A program made the translations under genes and the position numbers. A DNA stretch of 64,000 nt from Viridibacillus soli (lineage in GTDB: Bacteria > Bacillota > Bacilli > Bacillales_A > Planococcaceae): positions 1 to 64,000 of the forward strand of contig NZ_JAEOAH010000007.1 of assembly GCF_016612995.1 (NCBI RefSeq). Reading direction: 5' to 3'. Positions 55,944-64,000 of the stretch are shown here, piece after piece; positions within the stretch are counted from its first letter, which is position 1, and each line of letters begins with the position of its first letter. The notes beneath the pieces are model-generated. The model had not been told where the DNA came from, searched no databases, and saw nothing but the letters and a program-made list of their open reading frames with translations.

Positions 55944-56690
55944 ATGTTACTTAAGATGAATCATATAGAAAAGTCTTTTGCCAAAACACGAGTATTGAAC
56001 GATATATCAATGCATGTAGAAGAAGGTGAATTTGTTGCTTTGCTCGGACCATCAGGGAGCGGCAAGAGTACGCTCTTTAACTTAATCGGAGGAATGACTA
56101 GTCCAGATGAAGGTACAATTTTGTTGAATGACAACATAATTCACGGACAAAAGGGACTGATTGGCTATATGCCACAGCAACCATCCCTTTTTCCTTGGCG
56201 AACTGTCATTGAAAATGTCGTACTCGTGCAAGAACTTTCTGGAAAGCCAAATTATGAAGAAGCAAAAGAATGGTTAAAAAAAGTAGGATTGCAAGATTTT
56301 CAAAACGCCTATCCAATGGAATTATCAGGTGGCATGAAGCAGCGAGTAGCCTTTATAAGAGCGTTACTAAGTAAGCAAAACTTACTATGTCTGGATGAAC
56401 CATTCTCAGCTTTAGATGAATTTACAAGAATTGAAATGCAAAAGTGGCTGCTTTCTGTATGGGAAGATAATCGAAAGTCGATTTTGTTCGTCACACATAG
56501 CATTGAAGAAGCTTTATTTTTAGCAGACCGAATTTACATATTAACGAAACGGCCAGCTACTATAAAGGAAGAAATAATAGTTCCTTTTGCAAGACCTAGA
56601 GAGGAAAGTCTTTTGAATGCAAATGAATTTTTTCAACTAAAGCAGAAACTTTTCAATTTGTTGAGAGATGAAATCAAAGTAGGTGAGTGA
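55944..56690 (+). CDS. thiZ: Thiamine-precursor ABC transporter ATPase
   Basis: The start is ATG 55944, with GGAGAGG 8 nt upstream. A GTG at 55935 lies too close to that site. The 248-aa protein has Walker A GPSGSGKST, Q-loop MPQQPSLFPWRT, signature LSGGMKQRVAFIRAL and Walker B LLCLDEPFSALDE. It belongs to the SsuB/TauB/ThiZ subgroup and energises uptake by ThiX. Confidence 0.93.
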   Translation: MLLKMNHIEKSFAKTRVLNDISMHVEEGEFVALLGPSGSGKSTLFNLIGGMTSPDEGTILLNDNIIHGQKGLIGYMPQQPSLFPWRTVIENVVLVQELSGKPNYEEAKEWLKKVGLQDFQNAYPMELSGGMKQRVAFIRALLSKQNLLCLDEPFSALDEFTRIEMQKWLLSVWEDNRKSILFVTHSIEEALFLADRIYILTKRPATIKEEIIVPFARPREESLLNANEFFQLKQKLFNLLRDEIKVGE

Positions 56691-56692
56691 TA

Positions 56693-57466
56693 ATGATAAT
56701 GATGATAGATGCCCACATCCATTTTGATCAATATGCTGAAAGTCAGCGAGAGATTATATTAAAAGAAATGTCCTTATTTAATATCTCGCATCTCATTTCA
56801 GTATCGACTAGCTTAGCATCCTGCAAAGAAAATCTAACTTTAGCCAAAAAAGATAAGCGTATTCTGCCTGCTTTCGGTTTTCATCCAGAACAAGTCCTAA
56901 TAGATGAAAAAGACCAAATTCATTTATTTGAATGGATAAGAGAAAATCGTGATCATATGGTCGCAATAGGAGAAGTTGGGTTACCTTATTATAGGAATAA
57001 AGAAAAAGGGCTACAGTACCAACCATATATCGACTTACTAGAACAATTCATCTCCCTTGCGACGGAAATAGATAAGCCAATTGTTTTGCATGCCGTATAT
57101 GAGGATGCAGAAATAGTTTGCGATTTATTAGAAAAATATAAAGTTACCTCTGCCCACTTTCATTGGTTTAAAGGGGATAAACATGTTGTAAAGCGAATGA
57201 TTTCGAATGGCTATTTCATCTCCATCACACCTGATGTATTATACGAAAAAGAAATTCAGCAACTCGTACATCAATATCCATTAGAGCAAATGATGATAGA
57301 AACAGACGGGCCATGGCCATTTGAAGGGAACTTCTTTGGTGAAATGACACATCCAAAAATGATGAGAACCTCTTTTGAAAAGATCGCTGCCATTAAACAA
57401 CTATCGTTTGAAGCGGTTTCCGAAACTCTCTATGAAAATACGAAAAAATTTTTTCGGGTGGAATGA
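56693..57466 (+). CDS. TatD-family metal-dependent hydrolase in the thiamine operon
   Basis: The 257-aa product starts at ATG 56693, with AGGTGAGTG upstream, two nt after thiZ. Metal-binding and family motifs are IDAHIHFD, PAFGFHPEQV, VAIGEVGLPYY, IVLHAVYEDA, SAHFHWF and MMIETDGPWPFEG. TatD proteins are metal-dependent hydrolases, often nucleases. The position as last gene of a TPP-controlled operon suggests hydrolysis of a thiamine-related compound instead, but this is an inference. Confidence 0.87.
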   Translation: MIMMIDAHIHFDQYAESQREIILKEMSLFNISHLISVSTSLASCKENLTLAKKDKRILPAFGFHPEQVLIDEKDQIHLFEWIRENRDHMVAIGEVGLPYYRNKEKGLQYQPYIDLLEQFISLATEIDKPIVLHAVYEDAEIVCDLLEKYKVTSAHFHWFKGDKHVVKRMISNGYFISITPDVLYEKEIQQLVHQYPLEQMMIETDGPWPFEGNFFGEMTHPKMMRTSFEKIAAIKQLSFEAVSETLYENTKKFFRVE

Positions 57467-57487
57467 TAGAAATTGATATTAAAAGTT

Positions 57488-57521
57488 ATCCCCTTTGTCT
57501 TCTGACAGAGGGGATTTTCTT
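57488..57521 (+). terminator. Terminator of the thiamine operon
   Basis: ATCCCCTTTGTC pairs with GACAGAGGGGAT and is followed by TTTCTT. Confidence 0.85.
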
Positions 57522-57540
57522 GTGGAATCGATCTATTTTA

Positions 57541-57666
57541 GGACGTGAATATTTAGATAAATAACAAACGAGCGGAGTTCCGCAACAAACAAGCGACTTT
57601 GCGCAACAAACAAGCCTAGTTCCGCAACAAACGAGTGACTTTGCGCAACAATCACCTTCGCCACAC
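57541..57666. repeat. 21-nt intergenic repeat array, copy 3 (five units)
   Basis: The leader GGACGTGAATATTTAG is followed from 57562 by five 21-nt units that alternate TTCCG and TTGCG at the junction. It lies between convergent terminators. Unit spacing is exactly 21 nt, as in the arrays at 107 and 53434. Confidence 0.88.
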
Positions 57667-57679
57667 TCCAAAAACCCCA

Positions 57680-57714
57680 TAAAAAAACCAGAGATATAGA
57701 AATCTCTGGCTAAC
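57680..57714 (-). terminator. Terminator of the MFS transporter
   Basis: CCAGAGATT and AATCTCTGG arms flank TATAG. On the minus strand they are followed by TTTTTTTATGG. Confidence 0.85.
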
Positions 57715-57716
57715 TA

Positions 57717-58853
57717 TTAAGCTAAAGCGACTTTTCTATTTAGTAAAGTAACACAAGCAAAGCACAGCAATAGTATTCCAGTGAATACAAAACTGCCTGT
57801 GATACCAAAAGACAACCAGCCAAGCAGTGATGATCCCACTACAACACCCATGGAAAAGAACGCATAGAAGTAGCCATAAGCTTTGCCGCGCACTTCAACA
57901 GTCGTAGAATCTATCAACAAAGAATTCAACGAAGGAAATAAAAAGGCAAAACCAATGCCATAACAAGCCATCGCTATATAAAGAAACGTGCTTGAATATG
58001 CCTGACTTATTAACAGTTGGCTCACACCCATTAAGCTAATGCCAAATGCCAATGTCTTAATAGGAGAAACTTTATCGAAAATTCGATTTGTCGGTAATAG
58101 GAACACAAGCACAGCCACAATTCCAAATGCACTCATTAAAGTACCACTTAAACGTGAATCAAATCCTAATTCCTGCACCTTTAATGGTAGCAAATAAGCA
58201 ATGGCACCTTGAGAAAACATAAGGAAAAATGCTCCTGAAAATGCCTTAAGCGTACCTGCATTTTTGAAAAAAGCTCGAATCGGAACATGGCCGTTACTAG
58301 TTGAACTACCCTTAAACTGACTTGATTTTAAAATAAAGAAAGCTAATACAGCGAGAACAAGCATACAAGTAGCAGTAATATTAAAAACAAATGGTACGCT
58401 TGTCCGGCTAGCTAAAATTCCGCTAAAAGCAGGGCCTGTAATCGCTGCGATTCCAACGAATGCACCTGAAATTGCACTGCTCTTACCACGTTTTTCTTGT
58501 TCTGTTTCATTTGCTAAAAAAGTAAATGCCGCTGGTACAATCAAGCCAGCCACTAAGCCGTGGATGAAACGTACAGCTAAGAGCATTGTTGGATTTTCAG
58601 CGAACATATAAAGAGCTAAAGCAAACCCGGTAGTAAATAATCCAATTATCAAGATAGCAAATGGACCCCGGCGATCCGTTAGAAACCCTGAAATGATATT
58701 GCCAAATGTATTAGACAATGAATACATACCGACTGCTAAGCCTGTTACAAAGGCAGATGCACCAAGTGATTCAGCAAATGTACTCATAACAGGTAGTTGC
58801 GTAAACAAATCGAAAAAAGAAAAGAATACAATAACATATATAAATTTTTTCAT
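57717..58853 (-). CDS. MFS transporter
   Basis: The 378-aa membrane protein has about 12 hydrophobic segments. Major-facilitator features are the loop GFLTDRRGPFAILIIG after the second segment, AVRFIHGLVAGLIVPAAFTF and EKRGKSSAISGAFVGIAAITGP, as in DHA1-type drug or metabolite exporters. The substrate is unknown. GAGAGG precedes the ATG on the minus strand. It stands alone, with no regulator next to it. Confidence 0.87.
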   Translation of the reverse strand: MKKFIYVIVFFSFFDLFTQLPVMSTFAESLGASAFVTGLAVGMYSLSNTFGNIISGFLTDRRGPFAILIIGLFTTGFALALYMFAENPTMLLAVRFIHGLVAGLIVPAAFTFLANETEQEKRGKSSAISGAFVGIAAITGPAFSGILASRTSVPFVFNITATCMLVLAVLAFFILKSSQFKGSSTSNGHVPIRAFFKNAGTLKAFSGAFFLMFSQGAIAYLLPLKVQELGFDSRLSGTLMSAFGIVAVLVFLLPTNRIFDKVSPIKTLAFGISLMGVSQLLISQAYSSTFLYIAMACYGIGFAFLFPSLNSLLIDSTTVEVRGKAYGYFYAFFSMGVVVGSSLLGWLSFGITGSFVFTGILLLCFACVTLLNRKVALA

Positions 58854-59062
58854 GAATTACCTCTCCAACTATCAATTTATCTATATATTATATCCTATCA
58901 GAGTCAATCACCCAAGTGCTCCACAGTTCAGAGAATTTTAAAAATTAGTAATATCATACTGAAACTTTTCCTTCGCATGATATAATGGAATCTAAAATAT
59001 GATTAATTAGGGTATTTATAGGGTATTATGCACTAATTAACAATATAAAATGGAGTGTTACT

Positions 59063-60199
59063 ATGGAATTAATACGATCTAATTCTACGACGCACAAAAA
59101 TACAGCAGAAGCAATAAATCAAGTAACAAGCAAATTACATACAGAACCTGCATTATTATTATTTTTCACAAGCACAATACACAAATTTGAAGAAGTAACG
59201 GCATTGTTTCATGAACAATATCCAAATAGCCGAGTTGTTGGATTAACGACGACAGGAGAAATTGGCCCATTTGGGTTCTTAGAAAATGGACTTGCCGCAA
59301 TGAGTTTTTCAAAGGAAATCGGGCGAATAAGCACGGTTCTGATGGAGGATATTTCGAAATACCCTATTTTCTCACGCAATGATTTAGTTACCGCGGCAAA
59401 AAACACAGGCATTAACCTAAATAGTCAATCGCTTGAAAAAGAAGGATTAGCGATAGTATTTCCGAATGGATTAATTGCAGCTGAAGAAAAAATGCTGTCA
59501 ATTGTCAATTCCATTTTCACTAATGAAGGGTTTCCAGTATTCGGTGGTACGGCGGGGGATGATGCTAAATTCATCGAAACCTATGTTAGTGTAAACGGAA
59601 AAATTTCGAGTAATGGTGGTGTCGTCATCTTTATGAAACCGTCCGTTGATTTTTTCATGTTGAAGGAAAATATTTTCACAAGCACAGGCAAATCGATGAA
59701 AATCACAAAAGTAGATATAGAACAACGAATTGTCTATGAATTGGATGGGAAAAAAGCAACGACCGTTTACGCAAATTTATTAGGGGTAAAGGAAAGCCAG
59801 CTAGACCAATATTTTATGACAAACCCAATTGGCAGAAGGTTTAACGATGAGATTTTCATCGCTTCACCATTTCAAATACTACCGAATGGAGCAATTCAGT
59901 TTTACTGCCAAGTTTTCCAAGACGCTATTGTCGAGATTTTAGAGCCAAAGAATCCGTTCGAAACATTACAGCAAACGCTACAAACTTTTACCTCGCAATT
60001 TGTACAATTAGAAGGCGTATTAGCTTGCAACTGTATTTTAAGAAAATCACAATTCCAAAGCCAGTGTCTATTCCCTGACTTAAATCGAGAGCTTGAGAAG
60101 CTTCCTAATTTGGGTGGTTTCTGCAGCTATGGTGAACAATTCAACAAATCGCTTGTTAACCAAACCCTTGTACTTCTAGGTTTTGGGAAGAAAAGATAG
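59063..60199 (+). CDS. FIST-domain sensory protein
   Basis: The 378-aa cytosolic protein has FIST N-terminal (about 25-215) and FIST C-terminal (about 220-360) domains: [67 protein letters not shown], and [15 protein letters not shown] with [10 protein letters not shown] near the end. FIST domains are proposed small-molecule (possibly amino-acid) sensors linked to signalling proteins. The gene directly precedes a soluble chemoreceptor by 11 nt, so the two probably work as sensor and output. Confidence 0.88.
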   Translation: MELIRSNSTTHKNTAEAINQVTSKLHTEPALLLFFTSTIHKFEEVTALFHEQYPNSRVVGLTTTGEIGPFGFLENGLAAMSFSKEIGRISTVLMEDISKYPIFSRNDLVTAAKNTGINLNSQSLEKEGLAIVFPNGLIAAEEKMLSIVNSIFTNEGFPVFGGTAGDDAKFIETYVSVNGKISSNGGVVIFMKPSVDFFMLKENIFTSTGKSMKITKVDIEQRIVYELDGKKATTVYANLLGVKESQLDQYFMTNPIGRRFNDEIFIASPFQILPNGAIQFYCQVFQDAIVEILEPKNPFETLQQTLQTFTSQFVQLEGVLACNCILRKSQFQSQCLFPDLNRELEKLPNLGGFCSYGEQFNKSLVNQTLVLLGFGKKR

Positions 60200-60210
60200 G
60201 AGCGTACTGT

Positions 60211-61194
60211 ATGCTGAAAAAATTCTTTAAACAAAACGACATGCAATCTAACATTATAATAGAAGAAATTAAGTCATTAACGACAGCTGAAAAAGCATCG
60301 ATGATCGATGGTTTACTGGATTTAATCGCATTATTAAAGGTGTCCAATGAAAAAAATGCTAAAGGCGACAGTGTATTTATCGAACGTATCACGGAAGTAA
60401 AAGGCACTCTCGAAGGTGAGCGAGAATCTCTAATCGCATCAAGTGAAAATATCCAAAGAATCATTAATGAGGCGGAATATATTCATAGCATCACGAGTAC
60501 GGTTGAAGAACAAGGCAAGAATAATATTCAATTAGTTACTGAAGGTAATGAAAATATGGACAAGCTTGACGCTCAAATGAACTATGTAAAACAAGTATTT
60601 ACGAATTTTGAAAAATCCATTACTGAAGTACAGCAAGAAACAAACGAAATCATAACCATTACGAAAATAATAGAAGGTATTGCAGATCAAACCAACTTAC
60701 TTGCTTTAAACGCTTCAATTGAAGCTGCAAGAGCTGGAGAACATGGCCAAGGTTTCGCTGTCGTAGCAGCCGAAGTTCGCAAATTAGCGGAACAAAGTAA
60801 AAAAGCTTTGGTGGATATTAATAAAAAAGTAGATGAAATCGTCGATAAAGTCTCATTTCTCTCAGCAGATATCGCTGGAAAATCAAAAGAAATCAATCAT
60901 ACTCAAGCAATGACACGTTACACAAGCGAATTCTTCGAAAAAATAGCAGCATCTGAAAAAGAACTTTTCACAAGCATGTTAGGCATTAAGCTAGCAACAG
61001 ATAAAACGATGGCTGAAATCATCACATTCCGCCAAGAACTAGAAGCCAACATCCGTTCATCCGAACAATCAACAAAAAGAATCGACGAACTCTACACATT
61101 CTCACAAGATAAATTTTTCATTTCAACAGACATGACATCCTATATCTCACAAATGAATTACTTAGTAGAAGCATTTAAGAATGATAAACTTTAA
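60211..61194 (+). CDS. Soluble methyl-accepting chemotaxis protein
   Basis: The 327-aa product has TAGGAGCG before the ATG and no membrane segments. Its C-terminal half is an MCP signalling hairpin: [20 protein letters not shown] and [20 protein letters not shown], then AEQSKKAL. The first about 110 residues are helical and have no recognised ligand domain. The FIST protein encoded just upstream could provide sensing, making a two-gene cytoplasmic chemoreceptor. Confidence 0.9.
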   Translation: MLKKFFKQNDMQSNIIIEEIKSLTTAEKASMIDGLLDLIALLKVSNEKNAKGDSVFIERITEVKGTLEGERESLIASSENIQRIINEAEYIHSITSTVEEQGKNNIQLVTEGNENMDKLDAQMNYVKQVFTNFEKSITEVQQETNEIITITKIIEGIADQTNLLALNASIEAARAGEHGQGFAVVAAEVRKLAEQSKKALVDINKKVDEIVDKVSFLSADIAGKSKEINHTQAMTRYTSEFFEKIAASEKELFTSMLGIKLATDKTMAEIITFRQELEANIRSSEQSTKRIDELYTFSQDKFFISTDMTSYISQMNYLVEAFKNDKL

Positions 61195-61225
61195 TGAAGT
61201 TAGCGATGAAAATATATATAATTAA

Positions 61226-61264
61226 ACCCCCAACCACCTTTTAGGCGACTGGGAGTTTTTTTTA
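61226..61264 (+). terminator. Probable terminator of the FIST/chemoreceptor operon
   Basis: CCCCCAACCACC pairs imperfectly with GGCGACTGGGAG and is followed by TTTTTTTTA. From 61265 to 61690 no gene is seen. A short frame (KSGVMVKSPEELKVRDVL) near 61350-61445 may be a gene scrap. Confidence 0.6.
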
Positions 61265-61697
61265 TATTTATTAGTTGGCGATAACTACAAATAATTTGAT
61301 AGTCATTAAAATCCCTCCAATATTCATTACCCCGAAGTTACAGGGCATAAACATAAAAGTGAAAAACAAATCAGGTGTTATGGTTAAGAGTCCTGAAGAA
61401 CTGAAAGTAAGAGATGTATTATCATATCATTGGTATCGTATAGTCTAGCTCTTACTGTTATTGATTGGCTGAAGAGAATATCAATGAATACATTAGAGAA
61501 TTGAACGTGAAAAAGATTGTTACACCTTTGAAACTTTTACTTTCCTCACACGTATATTAAGTAAGTCACATAAAGATTCGTGATGAGGGAATTGATCAAA
61601 ACTTGTATATCAGTTCAAATCCACTACAGCGCATGTTACACTATTTAATAGGCAAGCGCCAAAGTGAAACTACACAAAATTGACGGAGGGTTAAACA

Positions 61698-62144
61698 TTG
61701 AAAAAATTAGTAGCAGCTTTATTTGCAGCCACTCTTGTATTTACAAGTGTCGGTAGCTTTGTATTCAACGATCAAGCAACATCTGTTGAAGCAAAAGGAT
61801 ATAAATCAGGTAAGAAAGGCTTTAACACGAACAAAAACAATAACCAACCAACAAACTCGAATATCCAAAAAGATAAACAAGATACAAAAACGTCTAACGG
61901 AACAACAGCTAACAAATCAGGTGGTGGCTTCATGAAGGGCGGCCTTATGAAAGGTCTTATGCTTGGTGGACTAGCTGGATTATTATTCGGTGGTCTATTC
62001 GGTAGCATGGGCGCACTTGGCTCAATTTTAGGATTTGCAGTAAATATCCTTGCGATTGTCGTGTTAATAGCAGTAGTTCGTAAAGTATTTACCATGCTAA
62101 AAGCTAAAAAACAACAAGAGGATGCAAACGCATGGAGAAGATAA
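61698..62144 (+). CDS. Small Tim44-like membrane protein
   Basis: The 148-aa product has ACGGAGGG 11 nt upstream and starts at an ATTG-spaced TTG. A signal peptide ends near VEA|KGY. A Lys/Asn/Gln/Thr-rich linker (about 35-75) follows. Then comes a Gly-rich segment (GGFMKGGLMKGLMLGGLAGL, LFGGLFGSMGALGS) and one membrane helix (LGFAVNILAIVVLIAVV). Bacillus relatives are annotated as Tim44-family lipid-binding proteins. The biological role is unknown. Its end overlaps the next gene by 13 nt. Confidence 0.75.
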   Translation: MKKLVAALFAATLVFTSVGSFVFNDQATSVEAKGYKSGKKGFNTNKNNNQPTNSNIQKDKQDTKTSNGTTANKSGGGFMKGGLMKGLMLGGLAGLLFGGLFGSMGALGSILGFAVNILAIVVLIAVVRKVFTMLKAKKQQEDANAWRR

Positions 62145-62422
62145 TCATTCCAGAACAAGATATCATCAATGCAATCTGTCTTTTCCAAGCTCGCAATAAA
62201 AACGTCATGCCAGAAGATGTTCAAGCTGAATTGGCATACGATGATGAAGAAGGGTTCTCAGCGGAGTCATTTATTAATGGTCAAATAGAAGCCATTAGCG
62301 AAGCTGGACTAATTGCTGCAGTTCGTCTATGGATTTCCGAATTTTTAAACCGCGATCCATTCGCCTCAGGAATAGAACTTGTATTAGATGATGAAGAAGG
62401 TATTATTGCAGTAGTAAACTAA
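62132..62422 (+). CDS. YxcD-family protein (DUF2653)
   Basis: The 96-aa acidic protein begins MEKIIIPEQDIINAICLFQA and includes MPEDVQAELAYDDEEGFSAE and GLIAAVRLWISEFLNRDPFA. This pattern matches the YxcD/DUF2653 family of unknown function found in Bacillus. It overlaps the preceding membrane-protein gene by 13 nt, with CAAGAGGAT upstream, so the two are translationally coupled. A strong terminator follows. Confidence 0.8.
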   Translation: MEKIIIPEQDIINAICLFQARNKNVMPEDVQAELAYDDEEGFSAESFINGQIEAISEAGLIAAVRLWISEFLNRDPFASGIELVLDDEEGIIAVVN

Positions 62423-62431
62423 ATATATTTA

Positions 62432-62471
62432 AAAAGCAGCACTGATTTATAAAATCAGTGCTGCTTTTTTA
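62432..62471 (+). terminator. Terminator of the Tim44-like/yxcD pair
   Basis: AAAAGCAGCACTGATTT and AAATCAGTGCTGCTTTTTT form a long perfect stem. Confidence 0.95.
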
Positions 62472-62583
62472 TGACGATCTAATATTGAAACAAATTTCCT
62501 GGTATTTTTCAAAACAATAGGTTAGGGTATGGTAAAATAAGTATAGGATATAAATAAATAATCATAAAGGAGCTTTAGAAACG

Positions 62584-63849
62584 ATGCAGAAAAATAGAAC
62601 GAAACTTATTAAACCTCTCTCACAGATTATACTATGCTCAATTATATTAATCCCTTCAGCAATAGCGATAACTAATACGGACATCGCCAAAGCCGCTAAT
62701 TCATCTAAAGTTGAACGGGCAAAGGTTGGCTTTAAATTTAGTAGCCAAAAAGAATCGACACCTAAGAAAAAGGAAACGAAAAAAGAAACGAAAAAAGAAA
62801 CGAAAAAGAAGGTCAAAAAAAGCTTTAAAGTAAAAAACGGCAAACTTTATAAAGGAAGTAAACTTTATAAAGAGCAAAAACTTTACCTTGGAACGCTCTA
62901 TGTGAATGGAAAAGAGGCAACAGGTCTCTATACTGTAGATGGAAGCAAGCGTTATTATGAATCCGGCAAACTCTTTACAGGTGTTTTAGAAGGATATTAC
63001 TTTGAATATGGCAAAGAGCCGGGCAGATATGTCGTTTATAAAAGTAAACTATACTCACCAGATGGTTGGCCAAATGAGGACTTCAGGTTACATCTTGGTT
63101 TACTATACAACGGTTCAAAAGTAAATACGGGAACGAATCTTTACAAAGGACAACTATACAACGGTCCAAAACTAAATCAGGGATATAGTATCTATGATGA
63201 GGAACTTTATTATGGACCAGCATTAAGAAAAACCAAAACACTATACAAAGATAAATTGTATATCAATGCGCAATTAAATACAGGCTTAACTACTTTTGAG
63301 AAAAAACTATATAATGATTCAGAAATAAATGAAGGCCTCGCTCTATATAATGGGAAGCTCTATAATGATGGAGATTACAATACTGGATACATATTATTTA
63401 ATGATGAACTCTATAAAGATGCTGAAGAAAACTATGGTATTGCAAATTTCGAAGATACATATTATTTCCATACTGATATTGCAGATGGTAAATATGGCGG
63501 TAATCTATATGAAAATGGCGATTTGATTAGGAAAGCGACTACCATTAATTCAATCAAAATCAGTGGAACTCAAACGCTTGAAATCACTTTTAGCCAAGCT
63601 GTAGATAATATAAAGCCATTTATCGGTGTAGAAAAAGATGGTATTACTTATAACATATCTTCATTTAAATGGGACAAAACAAAAACAGTAGCAACATTTA
63701 AAATCTCAAATTCAGTTTCAGCTGGAACTTACAATATTTCAGTTTTAGGGATCGATAATATTAAACTTTTCGGCTCTATTGAAATTCAGGGCGAATCAGC
63801 ACTCCATATAGCTGATTCAACTTACAGTTATGAAACAGTAGAAGGATAA
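62584..63849 (+). CDS. Secreted wall-repeat protein with Ig-like C-terminal domain
   Basis: The 421-aa product has AAAGGAGC before the ATG. A signal peptide ends near AKA|ANS. A Lys/Glu-Thr repeat (KKETKKETKKETKKK) precedes Tyr/Gly/Lys-rich repeats from about residue 80 to 320 (KNGKLYKGSKLYKEQKLYLG, LYNGSKVNTGTNLYKGQLYN, KLNQG). The repeat type is that of the genes at 2572, 14084 and 43142. The last about 90 residues (INSIKISGTQTLEITFSQAV) look like a bacterial Ig-like domain found in S-layer proteins. A terminator follows. Confidence 0.78.
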   Translation: MQKNRTKLIKPLSQIILCSIILIPSAIAITNTDIAKAANSSKVERAKVGFKFSSQKESTPKKKETKKETKKETKKKVKKSFKVKNGKLYKGSKLYKEQKLYLGTLYVNGKEATGLYTVDGSKRYYESGKLFTGVLEGYYFEYGKEPGRYVVYKSKLYSPDGWPNEDFRLHLGLLYNGSKVNTGTNLYKGQLYNGPKLNQGYSIYDEELYYGPALRKTKTLYKDKLYINAQLNTGLTTFEKKLYNDSEINEGLALYNGKLYNDGDYNTGYILFNDELYKDAEENYGIANFEDTYYFHTDIADGKYGGNLYENGDLIRKATTINSIKISGTQTLEITFSQAVDNIKPFIGVEKDGITYNISSFKWDKTKTVATFKISNSVSAGTYNISVLGIDNIKLFGSIEIQGESALHIADSTYSYETVEG

Positions 63850-63853
63850 TTAG

Positions 63854-63895
63854 CGAAAAAACGTAGTCAGAAATTATCTGGCTGCGTTTTTTATT
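63854..63895 (+). terminator. Terminator of the last gene (ACGTAGTC type)
   Basis: AAAACGTAGTCAGA and TCTGGCTGCGTTTTTT. From 63896 to the window end nothing is seen. Confidence 0.8.
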
Positions 63896-64000
63896 TTGCT
63901 TGAAAATTTATAAATAATCTAAAGTAAAACATCTCGTAATTATATGAATTTCCAATATCAAGGCTTATAAGGTAATAATTGAAATTTATCATTACTATCA

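Overview
The window is AT-rich and reads like a chromosome segment from an endospore-forming, low-GC Gram-positive of the Bacillaceae/Planococcaceae (Lysinibacillus, Solibacillus or Psychrobacillus type). The evidence is two copies of the sporulation checkpoint gene sda, a small gamma-SASP-like protein, a T-box, SAM and TPP riboswitches, GlpP antitermination, strong GGAGG ribosome sites and many lipoprotein transporters. The genus is an inference. No tRNA, rRNA, CRISPR array or prophage was seen.

Layout. 0.7-6.2 kb: secreted S41 protease, a long repeat-rich secreted protein and two small genes. 6.5-13.1 kb: a peptide/nickel-type ABC importer with a fused double ATPase on the minus strand, two permeases with extra N-terminal membrane domains, and a binding lipoprotein whose domain order is circularly permuted. 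13.3-16.5 kb: a small gene and an S-layer-like surface protein. 16.7-22.3 kb: a decayed stretch with small or broken genes, a PlcR-like regulator, a divergent 22-codon reading frame, a broken class V aminotransferase, a cupin remnant, an orphan type II pyrF, an IS30 remnant and a truncated surface gene. 22.5-26.3 kb: HpaB-type oxygenase, MBL-fold lipoprotein, chemoreceptor remnant and YqjF. 26.5-26.9 kb: first sda with DnaA and Spo0A boxes. 27.1-33.4 kb: T-box/brnQ, then pruA, a PAS-AAA regulator and proline dehydrogenase. 34.0-38.9 kb: glpD-glpP-glpF-glpK. 39.2-41.9 kb: SAM riboswitch and metQNP. 42.0-42.5 kb: second sda module. 43.1-51.0 kb: secreted nucleotidase and giant subtilisin-like protease. 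51.4-53.4 kb: Trp-rich small protein and VCBS-like protein. 53.7-57.5 kb: TPP riboswitch and a thiamine-precursor importer with a TatD hydrolase. 57.7-63.8 kb: MFS transporter, a FIST plus soluble chemoreceptor pair, a Tim44-like/YxcD pair and a fourth repeat-type secreted protein.

The noncoding DNA is also patterned. Four copies of a MITE-like element carry CAGGYGTGTTGATTA-type inverted ends, one with a perfect 9-bp target duplication. A 21-nt repeat with a GTTGCGCAAC palindrome forms arrays just downstream of terminators at three loci. A conserved AT-rich block precedes many terminators. Four secreted proteins share an N-terminal Tyr/Gly/Lys repeat module fused to four different cargo domains.

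The best candidates for something undescribed are the permuted binding protein with its extended permeases (8.3-13.1 kb), the PlcR-like regulator with its divergent micro-gene (17.5-18.5 kb), the duplicated sda/DnaA-box/0A-box module, and the 21-nt repeat arrays.
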